Positions 1 through 7,432 of a stretch of DNA of 64,000 nucleotides are shown here, piece by piece. Under the pieces are notes generated by a model that worked only from the letters and a program-made list of their open reading frames with translations, made no database searches and was not told the origin of the DNA. Each line of letters starts with the position of its first letter. The first letter of the stretch is position 1. This DNA comes from an uncultured Bacilli bacterium. GTDB lineage: Bacteria; Bacillota_I; Bacilli_A; RF39; UBA660. The stretch covers positions 1 to 64,000 of the forward strand of contig CALVOV010000003.1 of the NCBI GenBank assembly GCA_944350385.1, in the 5' to 3' direction. The translations under genes and the position numbers were made by a program.

Positions 1-8
1 TATCAAGC

Positions 9-1364
9 TTATCTTTCTGTTATAACTACTTTAACTTTCTTAGTCTTTGAAGTATATGATAACGTTAAATCATCACCAGTTACCTCTACATCTACATCAT
101 GAGTTCCTGGTCCATAATTTTTTAAGTCAATATATGGATGAATAGAAGAAGGATCTACATTATTAATAATGTCTCTACTTCCTTCAACTATAACTGTTAC
201 TTGTCGGTCATTTACAGTAGCAGCTTGAGCCTTATATTTAGAATCTAAATTTTCTGTTGCTACTAATATATCAGAAAATTCTCTAGTAACAGAAACATCA
301 ACACTAACCTTAACGTTAACGGTATTAGAACTTAACTCTGTAATACCCGACGGTTTCTTAATAGTAACCTTAAATTCCTTATCTTTATCTAACTTATCAA
401 CATCAACAGTTACCTCTACTTGTTCAATTTTATCAACTGCTTCTTGCTGACCATAAACTGTTACACTTGAAATATTAGTTTTCATCTCTTTAATAGCTTT
501 ACCAAAAGCTAGAGTTCCTTTTGGAATAACCTTTATTGGAACAACTTTACTTGGTGAAGTTATCGTTAATTTAGCTGTAACTGTAGAAGGAACAATTTCA
601 ACGTCTACAGTTTTACCATTAGAATCGTAAGCAACTAAAGGTACATCTTTTAAAGTAACTTCTCCTGCTTGTTGTCTAGCAATACTATCAACATCTACCA
701 AAGCTTTAACAGTTGCAATTTGATTCAATTTATAATCTGCACCTTTAACAATAGCAGTATTTCTATCTAGTTCAATATCATCAATATATAACTTAGAATC
801 CAAGTTATCATGATGTAATAAATCAACTGATAAAGTTTTATTTACACTATGTTTCTCATAAATTGTTACTGTAACTATGGAAGGATCTAATTTATAATCT
901 AAAGACTTCATTGTTTCAGTATATTTTAGTTGTACTCTATGATTACCTGGTTTTAAACCAGTTAAATCAACTGACACTCCTTGAGATGGAGATTGTTTAG
1001 CTAAAAATATATGTCTTTTTTGACCAACTAGGATAACATCAACTGTTTCAGGTAAACCTTCTACAACATAAGATTCTTCATTATATATAGCAGTAACTGG
1101 ACGATCCTCAAGTATTTCTGCATACTGATCTAACATAATTGTTGTTTCTTGGTCAACAACAACATAGATAACAAAAGCTAATAATAAACTTACAACTAAC
1201 AAGGTAGATTTCTTACTAGCAAATTTATCTAACGTTTTAGCATTTTCTTTAAAAAACTCTATTATTTTTAAAATTATTCTAGTAATCGGATTTATTAGAC
1301 GTTTATCTAAAAATGATGCTATAGACTTAAAAATATTAATAAAAATTTTAATTATTTTCTTCAT
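9..1364 (-). CDS. cdaR: CdaR/YbbR-domain regulator of diadenylate cyclase
   Basis: Membrane-anchored extracytoplasmic protein that in the Firmicutes family binds and modulates CdaA, the c-di-AMP synthase. A basic amphipathic N-terminus is followed by one membrane segment (about residues 53-70, rich in L/V/I) and then a long beta-rich outer region with repeated YbbR-type blocks up to the C-terminus, about 451 residues in all. I chose the ATG at 1364 because GAGGAAGAG lies 4-5 bases upstream; the ATG at 1379 has no ribosome site. The gene overlaps the end of cdaA by 17 bases, so the two are translationally coupled. glmM, the usual third gene, would lie beyond the left edge. Confidence 0.9.
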   Translation of the reverse strand: MKKIIKIFINIFKSIASFLDKRLINPITRIILKIIEFFKENAKTLDKFASKKSTLLVVSLLLAFVIYVVVDQETTIMLDQYAEILEDRPVTAIYNEESYVVEGLPETVDVILVGQKRHIFLAKQSPSQGVSVDLTGLKPGNHRVQLKYTETMKSLDYKLDPSIVTVTIYEKHSVNKTLSVDLLHHDNLDSKLYIDDIELDRNTAIVKGADYKLNQIATVKALVDVDSIARQQAGEVTLKDVPLVAYDSNGKTVDVEIVPSTVTAKLTITSPSKVVPIKVIPKGTLAFGKAIKEMKTNISSVTVYGQQEAVDKIEQVEVTVDVDKLDKDKEFKVTIKKPSGITELSSNTVNVKVSVDVSVTREFSDILVATENLDSKYKAQAATVNDRQVTVIVEGSRDIINNVDPSSIHPYIDLKNYGPGTHDVDVEVTGDDLTLSYTSKTKKVKVVITER

Positions 1365-2178
1365 ATATCTCTTCCTCATCTATAATATTATCTTCTTCAA
1401 CATCTTGCTTAGGTCTTAATTCATCTATTAACATCATTCTAACATCATCTAAAGTTAAATTATATAATAGTTCTCCTTTTATAGCTATAGATACTCGTCC
1501 TGTTTCCTCAGAAACAACAATACAAATAGCATCTGTTTCTTCAGCCAATCCTAAAGCAGCTCTGTGTCGTGTACCTAAACGTCTATTTATTTTTGGACTA
1601 TTGCTTGTTGGGAATACAGCCCCAGCACAAGTAATTCTATCACCTTGAATAATTACTCCACCATCATGTAAAGGGTTACCTTCATAAAAAATAGCAATTA
1701 GCAAATCACTAGACAAATCAGCATAAATTTTTTTTGCTTTATCTATATAATTTGCTAAGCTTTGATCTCTTTCAATAACTATCAAAGCACCTATTCTCTC
1801 TTTTCTCAAATAATCAATAGCATTGATCATTTCATAAACCATGTGTTCTCTTTCATCAACAGTTAAAACCTTATGTCTTCCTAAAAGTTGACTTCTACCT
1901 AATTGCTCCAATATATTTCTAATTTCTGGTTGAAATATAACTATTAAAGCAATAGGTCCCCATTGGATAATATACTCTAATAAAAGGCCAACCGTAACAA
2001 ATCCAAAAAAGTCACTAACTGCTTTTAATAAAATTATAAAAACAACACCCTTAAACAATAAAGATAATTTTAAATTATTTTTGACATTCTTTAATATATA
2101 GTAAAATATAAACCATACTAATAATATATCAACTAACTCTTTAGCAATTGTAAATATGTCATTTAAAGTAATAGACAC
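1348..2178 (-). CDS. cdaA: Diadenylate cyclase CdaA (c-di-AMP synthase)
   Basis: Makes cyclic di-AMP from two ATP at the membrane; c-di-AMP controls potassium and osmolyte transport and wall homeostasis. Three hydrophobic segments fill the first ~90 residues. The DAC catalytic domain follows (about 115-250) with the motifs LHDGGVII and GTRHRAALG, corresponding to the family DGA and RHR motifs; here the third residue of DGA is Gly. The C-terminus is acidic. The start is a GTG at 2178 preceded by AGGAG at about 9 bases. The 276-residue length is normal. It is the first gene of the cdaA-cdaR pair. Confidence 0.95.
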   Translation of the reverse strand: MSITLNDIFTIAKELVDILLVWFIFYYILKNVKNNLKLSLLFKGVVFIILLKAVSDFFGFVTVGLLLEYIIQWGPIALIVIFQPEIRNILEQLGRSQLLGRHKVLTVDEREHMVYEMINAIDYLRKERIGALIVIERDQSLANYIDKAKKIYADLSSDLLIAIFYEGNPLHDGGVIIQGDRITCAGAVFPTSNSPKINRRLGTRHRAALGLAEETDAICIVVSEETGRVSIAIKGELLYNLTLDDVRMMLIDELRPKQDVEEDNIIDEEEIYEENN

Positions 2179-2199
2179 TTACATCATCTCCTATTTAAA

Positions 2200-2466
2200 T
2201 TATTGTCCATGATTATTATCTACCTGGAACTGATTATCATTATTCACTAAATTTTCTTGTTGAATAGGCTGATTAACATTAATTCCTGAATTCACATCAA
2301 TAGTAGCATGAGTTTCATCGTATTTAATTTTAGATTTTTTCCTATTTAAATATTGTTCTCCTAAATAACCAATACATGAACAAATTAAAATAGAATTAAT
2401 AACAACAATAGCAATATATAAAGGACCACTTAATATATCACGGAAAAATACTATAATAAAATCCAT
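2200..2466 (-). CDS. Small single-pass membrane protein, unknown
   Basis: An 88-residue protein I do not recognise. An N-terminal hydrophobic stretch (about residues 2-34, containing two Cys near 29-31) should span the membrane, followed by a basic patch (NRKKSKIKY) and a polar Asn/Gln-rich tail ending DNNHGQ. This predicts an outside or membrane N-terminus and a cytoplasmic tail. It sits 21 bases upstream of cdaA in the same direction and may be cotranscribed with the c-di-AMP genes, but nothing in the sequence ties it to that pathway. Confidence 0.6.
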   Translation of the reverse strand: MDFIIVFFRDILSGPLYIAIVVINSILICSCIGYLGEQYLNRKKSKIKYDETHATIDVNSGINVNQPIQQENLVNNDNQFQVDNNHGQ

Positions 2467-2537
2467 ATTTGCACCCCTATTCTCATAATATATGATAACA
2501 TTTTACATAAAAATTAGCAACCAACATATAATAATTA

Positions 2538-4694
2538 TTACTTATTTTTTTGTTTTATTTTTATATCATGATTAACTGAATCTATTTTTTCTAATACCAA
2601 AAACTGAATTAATTTTTTTTCCTTTGAAGCATTAATTAATTGTAATTTCAAATAATCACCAACACTATAGTTTTCATTATTATCTAAAGAAATTAAAGAA
2701 AAATTATTATCATATAAATATCTTCCAGGTAAATCTTGGACTCTAACTTTTCCCTCTATGTAATTATCTAATTGAATATCAAGGCCATAATCATCAACAC
2801 TAATTATAGAGCCTTTATATTCTTTTCCAACATAAGGTTCAAGATATTCAGCTAAGCGCATTTTTAAAGCTTCGCGTTCTGCATCTTGGGCATGTCTCTC
2901 CATTTTTGAAGATTGAATTCCGATTTCCTCTATATCAGATAAAAAATCAACATTTTTATTATCCAAATTGAGTTTTACTAATCTGTGAACAATTAAATCA
3001 GGATAACGTCTTATAGGTGAAGTAAAATGGCAATAATAATCTTTTGCTAATCCATAATGGCCGATATTTTCTGCAGAATATTTAGCTCTAGACATACATT
3101 GAATTAAATTTGTAGACAATATTTCTTTAAATTTACCTGTTTTTTCAACATGATTTTGTAACTTTTGTAAATCTTTAGGAGAATTACAATAATCTAAACA
3201 TTCATAACTTGGAAATTCATAACCTAAAAAATCAAGAAGATTCAAGAAAGATTCTATTTTTTTAGGAATAGGAACATCATGAATGCGATGAAGACATGGA
3301 TAACCATTATCAGTCAAATGTCTATCTATAGTTTCGTTAGCTAATAGCATAAATTCTTCAATAAGATTCTCCGCCATGCCTTCTTTACGATAATCAATTC
3401 CAACTACTTTATTTTTATCATCATAAACACATTTTATCTCTGGGCGATTAAATTGAAATGAACCATTTAAAACTCTATTTTTTTTAAGTACTAGAGCTAG
3501 TTTATTTAACTTTTTCAATGTTGGCACAAATTCTTTATAAGATTCATCAAAATTTTCATTATTAAGAATTTTGTTCACTTCATTGTAGGTCATTTGTTTT
3601 CTAGAATTTATTACACTCCTAACAATTCTATGTTCACATACTGCACCAGTAGGACTAACTTCCATCAAACAAGAAAGAGCTAATCTATCAACTCCAGGAT
3701 TTAATGAACAAATGCCATTAGATAATTCTTTAGGTAACATAGGTATAACAGTGCCAACAGGATAAACACTGGTACCTCTTTGAAAAGCATCTTGATCTAG
3801 TGCAGAACCTCTCTTTACATAATGACTAACATCAGCAATGTGAACTCCAATTAAATAATTTCCATTATCTAATATTCTGCAACTAAGAGCATCATCTATA
3901 TCTTTAGTGTCATCACCATCAATAGTGAAAATTTCTTCTTTTGTTAAATCTTGTCTATTTAATCTATCAACATCTAAAACATTTTTAGGAATTAGTTTTA
4001 CTTCATCAAGAGACTCTCTACTAAATTCATCATTAATTCCACACTTAAATGCTTCTAAAAGTACATCTTCTGTTGGATCAAACTTATTATTAAATCTTCT
4101 AGTAACCTCTCCAATATATTCATAATCGCTAATTTTATTTTTTAAATTGACAGAAACTTTTATACCCTCAACTTCATAATTATCTAATTTAACTATTAAA
4201 TTCTTTTTTCTTTTATCTAAAGGCTTAATATAATAATCATTACCAGAACGATAAACTTCACCAACAATATAGTTTAATCTTCTAGTAATAACTCTTTTAA
4301 CATCAGCATAAACTACTCCATTCTTATATTTAGAAAACAAATTAACTAAAACAACATCACCATCAATAGCACCATGATTATCTGAATCTAATACATCATA
4401 ACTCGATAATTTACTGAATTTTTCACCATCACTATTTGTATACTCACTCTTAACAATTACTCTACCTTCACCTTTTTTGTTTGAAATATATCTACCTTTT
4501 CTAAAAGATGTTTTTTCAAGTAAAACATAATTATTCTTAGCCGTTTTAATAATAGAGAAATCGTTTTCTTTTTCTTGAAGTAATTCTTCTAATTTTTTTG
4601 CTTGTTCCATATTCAAATCTAATTTTTCAACTAATTTTTCATAAGATAAAGGTTTTTTTGCTTTTTTCAATTCTTCTAATAATCTTTCTTCCAT
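2538..4694 (-). CDS. RNase R family 3'-5' exoribonuclease (first of two paralogues)
   Basis: Processive hydrolytic exoribonuclease of the RNB superfamily, 718 residues. Order of parts: N-terminal winged-helix region (about 1-65), cold-shock-like RNA-binding domains (about 68-215), RNB catalytic domain with IDGDDTKDIDDA (about 258-270, metal-binding aspartates intact) and the SPIRRYPDL block, then a C-terminal S1 domain and a lysine-rich tail. The start at 4694 is preceded by GGTGGGGG. A second complete copy lies at 12109-14217 in the secG-smpB context typical of rnr, so this one is the extra paralogue. The two differ throughout; this is not a recent duplication. Its job relative to the other copy cannot be read from the sequence. 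Confidence 0.9.
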   Translation of the reverse strand: MEERLLEELKKAKKPLSYEKLVEKLDLNMEQAKKLEELLQEKENDFSIIKTAKNNYVLLEKTSFRKGRYISNKKGEGRVIVKSEYTNSDGEKFSKLSSYDVLDSDNHGAIDGDVVLVNLFSKYKNGVVYADVKRVITRRLNYIVGEVYRSGNDYYIKPLDKRKKNLIVKLDNYEVEGIKVSVNLKNKISDYEYIGEVTRRFNNKFDPTEDVLLEAFKCGINDEFSRESLDEVKLIPKNVLDVDRLNRQDLTKEEIFTIDGDDTKDIDDALSCRILDNGNYLIGVHIADVSHYVKRGSALDQDAFQRGTSVYPVGTVIPMLPKELSNGICSLNPGVDRLALSCLMEVSPTGAVCEHRIVRSVINSRKQMTYNEVNKILNNENFDESYKEFVPTLKKLNKLALVLKKNRVLNGSFQFNRPEIKCVYDDKNKVVGIDYRKEGMAENLIEEFMLLANETIDRHLTDNGYPCLHRIHDVPIPKKIESFLNLLDFLGYEFPSYECLDYCNSPKDLQKLQNHVEKTGKFKEILSTNLIQCMSRAKYSAENIGHYGLAKDYYCHFTSPIRRYPDLIVHRLVKLNLDNKNVDFLSDIEEIGIQSSKMERHAQDAEREALKMRLAEYLEPYVGKEYKGSIISVDDYGLDIQLDNYIEGKVRVQDLPGRYLYDNNFSLISLDNNENYSVGDYLKLQLINASKEKKLIQFLVLEKIDSVNHDIKIKQKNK

Positions 4695-4740
4695 AATCCC
4701 CCACCAAAAATAAACACTTATATTGTACTAAAAAAAATAT

Positions 4741-4768
4741 AAAAAAAAAAGACAAAATTAATTTGTCT
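4741..4768 (-). terminator. Intrinsic terminator of the DUF378 gene
   Basis: On the minus strand a 7-bp stem AGACAAA/TTTGTCT with loop TTAAT is followed by about ten T. The TAA stop of the DUF378 gene lies in the loop region. Confidence 0.8.
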
Positions 4769-4961
4769 CTTCAAGATTATTAAATAAAATTCCAATATTT
4801 ACAATTCCAGCAATAGCAATTAATGTATATATTACTCTAGTAATAAATGTTGCACTACCGAATAAGGAAGAAACTAGATTCATATCAAACAATCCAATTA
4901 ATCCCCAATTAACAGCGCCAATAATTGTTATTACCAGTAAAACTTTCTGCATAGTTTCCAT
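4758..4961 (-). CDS. DUF378 family membrane protein (YuzA-like)
   Basis: A 67-residue protein of two hydrophobic helices (about 4-24 and 38-60) with the family signature IGAVNWGLIGLFDMNLV early in the sequence, which matches the DUF378/YuzA family. Function is unknown in the family. The ribosome site AGGAGG is 6-7 bases before the ATG. Its own terminator overlaps the stop codon, so it ends a transcription unit before the first RNase R gene. Confidence 0.85.
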   Translation of the reverse strand: METMQKVLLVITIIGAVNWGLIGLFDMNLVSSLFGSATFITRVIYTLIAIAGIVNIGILFNNLEETN

Positions 4962-5040
4962 AAATTACCTCCTATAAATATAATTTACAGGTAATCAAAA
5001 ATTATACATAAAATATGGTTTTTAAATATAAAAAAACAAA

Positions 5041-5634
5041 TTACTTATCTTTAACATTAATTTTAAATTCTGCAGTAGAAATGTTATTAGATTTATCAAA
5101 AGCCACAACTTCTACATTATATAATCCAGATTTAAAATTATCAAAATTACTATTCAAAGTATAATAGGCAACATTACCAATACCTATAATAATATTTGAA
5201 TAAATCATATTATCAACATTATCAGTTATAGATAATATGTTATCCAACAAATTATATTTTTGCCCTTTATTAATTATTACCTCATCCTCTTTTAATACAA
5301 TAGTAGGACCTTGAGTGTCAACTATTTCCACAGAAACTGGAATTGTTTTTGAAATAAAATATTTTCCAACTTTAACAAAAAAGTATTGTTCACCAATTAT
5401 ATTAGTATTTATTACATCTGAAACACTTAAAATGTCTCCATTATTTTTATTAATAAATTTACTTAAATCATATTCTTTAGAACCATATTCAATAATTTTA
5501 TCATTATCCATTTCAATACTCAAATGATTATGAATATAATTGTAAAATTCTGCATAACAAGAAATACTCAATGACAATACAGAAAAAAATAATATTAAAA
5601 TTTTGCACTTCTTCGACCCATCTTTAGTATTCAT
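5041..5634 (-). CDS. Secreted or membrane-anchored protein with bacterial Ig-like (DUF5011-type) repeats
   Basis: A 197-residue protein: basic N-terminus (MNTKDGSKKCK), a hydrophobic signal segment (about 11-28, ending SISCYAEF), then a beta-rich outer part. The segment around IVDTQGPTIVLKEDEVIINK followed by LLDNILSITDNVDN is typical of the DUF5011/HYR-like Ig fold found in Gram-positive surface proteins. A Cys follows LSIS but the lipobox is not canonical, so a cleaved signal or signal anchor is more likely than a lipoprotein. The start at 5634 is chosen because CAGGAGG lies 4 bases upstream; the longer frame has no such site. Substrate or partner unknown. Confidence 0.7.
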   Translation of the reverse strand: MNTKDGSKKCKILILFFSVLSLSISCYAEFYNYIHNHLSIEMDNDKIIEYGSKEYDLSKFINKNNGDILSVSDVINTNIIGEQYFFVKVGKYFISKTIPVSVEIVDTQGPTIVLKEDEVIINKGQKYNLLDNILSITDNVDNMIYSNIIIGIGNVAYYTLNSNFDNFKSGLYNVEVVAFDKSNNISTAEFKINVKDK

Positions 5635-5752
5635 AAAACCTCCTGAGTGAGGGCTATAATAACATATAACCATATCTTTGTCAAAATATCATAGGTAAAT
5701 GTTATCTCATATTTCACATAATTAAATATAATAAAATGAAAGGAGGAATAAT

Positions 5753-5878
5753 ATGTACGGATTCCAACCCTACTGTAACAATGGAAACAATAATAATGGT
5801 CTTAGTTGGTTCTGGATCATAATTATTATTTTTATATTATTTTTCTTATTTTGTAATAATGGAAATAATAATTTTTAA
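5753..5878 (+). CDS. 41-residue hydrophobic peptide, YjcZ-like in layout
   Basis: A short gene below usual length cut-offs but with an excellent ribosome site (AAAGGAGG, 6 bases before ATG) and a TATAAT box at 5727-5732. The product begins MYGFQPYCNNGNNNN, continues with a W-F-W then Ile/Phe/Leu run of about 15 residues and ends CNNGNNNF. The arrangement (Gly/Asn/Tyr/Cys-rich head, hydrophobic tail) recalls the small YjcZ family of spore-associated membrane peptides, but similarity is only in layout. It is the only plus-strand gene in the first 7 kb. No clear -35 box was seen. Confidence 0.6.
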   Translation: MYGFQPYCNNGNNNNGLSWFWIIIIIFILFFLFCNNGNNNF

Positions 5879-5913
5879 AAAAAATATTACAATATAATGT
5901 ACACCTTTTTTAA

Positions 5914-5942
5914 TTAAAAAAACTCAATCTTTCGATTGAGTC
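5914..5942 (-). terminator. Intrinsic terminator of tmRNA
   Basis: Minus strand: GACTCAATC-GAAA-GATTGAGT followed by seven T. The stem is an 8-9 bp perfect helix with a GNRA-type loop. It lies about 45 bases after the tmRNA CCA end and may also stop plus-strand transcription from the 41-residue gene. Confidence 0.85.
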
Positions 5943-5986
5943 TCTTTAATTTATATTAAAGTTCATAAATTGAACATATTTCAAAA

Positions 5987-6364
5987 TGGTGGAGTTGAGG
6001 AGAATCGAACTCCTGTCCGAAAACAAAGCTACATAAACATCTACAAGTTTAGTTAACTAATCTTTCTTATATACTACCTATATAGTTAACGAAAAAAGTA
6101 ATATACCAGTCTTAAATTCTTACTATTACCCAGACCAATAATAGTCATAACCTAATAAATTGAACCTCAGATTATCCCTTAGGTAAAGATAAAATGAAGT
6201 GTATTCCCTATTTTATATTAGGCAAAAGCAACAGCTTGGTTTCCACCAAACATGTTTGCGAATACTTCTTTTACTTTGTTTGCATTTATTTGTTTTGTCC
6301 GTATCGTGAAACATCCGACCTGCAGTCTATGCTCTTCTATTCCCGTCGAAACCAAATCAACCCC
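5987..6364 (-). ncRNA. ssrA: Transfer-messenger RNA (tmRNA)
   Basis: 378-nt one-piece tmRNA. The 5' end GGGGTTG pairs with CAACTCC, followed by A and an encoded CCA at the 3' end (5987-5989). The characteristic blocks GGTTTCGAC near the 5' end and GTTCGATTCTCC in the T arm are present. The tag reading frame runs from a GCA resume codon at 6283 to TAA at 6218, giving 21 residues that start ANKVKEVF and end GGNQAVAFA. The AFA ending resembles Mollicutes tags more than the LAA/VAA ending of most bacteria. smpB, its protein partner, is at 10434-10871. Confidence 0.97.
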
Positions 6365-6374
6365 ATGCGCTTAA

Positions 6375-6403
6375 ATTATACCACAAAAAAGAAAAAAAGT
6401 CTA
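6375..6403 (-). promoter_or_regulatory. Promoter of ssrA
   Basis: -10 box TATAAT (6375-6380) and -35 box TAGACT (6398-6403), 17-base spacer. Transcription would begin a few bases before the mature tmRNA 5' end. Confidence 0.6.
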
Positions 6404-6428
6404 TTTATTACAAATTTCATGTAAAAAT

Positions 6429-7322
6429 TTAAAAATGAAAATTTATCAAATTATCGTGATAATTCAAAATTTTATTCAAATCCAATAAAAATATTTCATC
6501 ATTTACAGAAATAGCCTTCTTTCTATATATATAAGCAGCTGATTCAAATATAACTAATAAATTATCATTATACACATTAATCTGTTCTAACATCGAAGGC
6601 ATGATAATAGAATTAATATTTATTAACTTATTATTAACAGATTTAGCAACATTTATAAGTGATTTTTTTTTTGTACCTGAAGACCTACTAAATAAATATA
6701 AAATCTCATCATCTTTTTTTACTAAACATAATCCTTGTGTATTATTATATGGATTTTTAATCTTTTTTAAACATTTTCCTAAACTGCCATCTTTTAAAAT
6801 TGCAAATTCCTTTATTATACTTTTCTTTATATCAAAAAAATTAGTAAAATTACCCAAAAAAACTTTATTTTCAAAACAACATATATACGCTGGTGAACTA
6901 CGTCGTGCACTACTAGAATATAATGATCCATCATCATCAACACAATATTTTCCAGTCATTAGTACCATAGAATTATCAATAGCTTTTAAAATGCTTTTTC
7001 CACAATATTTGTGGATAAAAGATGTATTTTTAGATCCACTTCCCGTTACAAACAAACTATCTGTCTCTTTATGATAACAAATACCACCAGCATGAACTTT
7101 ACAATCCAAGAAAATTTTCTTATATTTTCCTGTTTTATCAAAAATATATAATAATGAATTTGACTTTTTTGTAGAATCATAACATGAAATTATTATATTA
7201 TCGTCAATTGAACATATACCTTGTGGAACAAAGAAATTATTCTCTTCCATTAACGGCAATTTACCTAGAATTTTTTTATTAAAAAGGTTAAAAGAAGCAC
7301 ATTTATTTTTCATTAGACACAT
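6429..7322 (-). CDS. Unrecognised protein, probable beta-propeller
   Basis: A 297-residue protein I cannot assign. It contains several repeating strand patterns of the form hydrophobic strand-turn-SxD or G (for example PQGICSIDDNIIISCYD, HAGGICYHKETDSLFVTG, NTQGLCLVKKDDEILYLFS, VYNDNLLVIFES), spaced as in a beta-propeller. No signal peptide or membrane helix is evident, so it is likely cytoplasmic. It is Cys-rich for this genome. GGTGAG lies 3 bases before the ATG at 7322; a second ATG at 7313 is possible. It is divergent from pflB and shares its 110-base intergenic region. Confidence 0.6.
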   Translation of the reverse strand: MCLMKNKCASFNLFNKKILGKLPLMEENNFFVPQGICSIDDNIIISCYDSTKKSNSLLYIFDKTGKYKKIFLDCKVHAGGICYHKETDSLFVTGSGSKNTSFIHKYCGKSILKAIDNSMVLMTGKYCVDDDGSLYSSSARRSSPAYICCFENKVFLGNFTNFFDIKKSIIKEFAILKDGSLGKCLKKIKNPYNNTQGLCLVKKDDEILYLFSRSSGTKKKSLINVAKSVNNKLININSIIMPSMLEQINVYNDNLLVIFESAAYIYRKKAISVNDEIFLLDLNKILNYHDNLINFHF

Positions 7323-7384
7323 ATTCTCACCATTTCATAAGAATTTATTATATTATATGTAAAGTATTAAAAACAAGCATTATA

Positions 7385-7407
7385 ATTATATCACATTATG
7401 ATATAAT
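7385..7407 (+). promoter_or_regulatory. Palindromic operator candidate on the pflB -10 box
   Basis: A perfect inverted repeat ATTATATCA-CATTA-TGATATAAT (9-bp arms, 5-base spacer). Its right arm contains a consensus -10 box TATAAT (7402-7407). No good -35 box lies 16-18 bases upstream, so the promoter may depend on a bound protein or be blocked by one. It does not match the Rex or FNR half-sites I know. Confidence 0.55.
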
Positions 7408-7432
7408 AAATAACGGAAGGTGATTAAATATT

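Noticed and set aside
1348-2178. CdaA as an inactive cyclase because DGA reads DGG
   Set aside because: The change is small, RHR and the rest of the site are intact, and the cdaA-cdaR arrangement is preserved.
6194-6424. Plus-strand frame of 76 codons over the tmRNA
   Set aside because: It lies wholly on the complement of tmRNA and its promoter and has no ribosome site.
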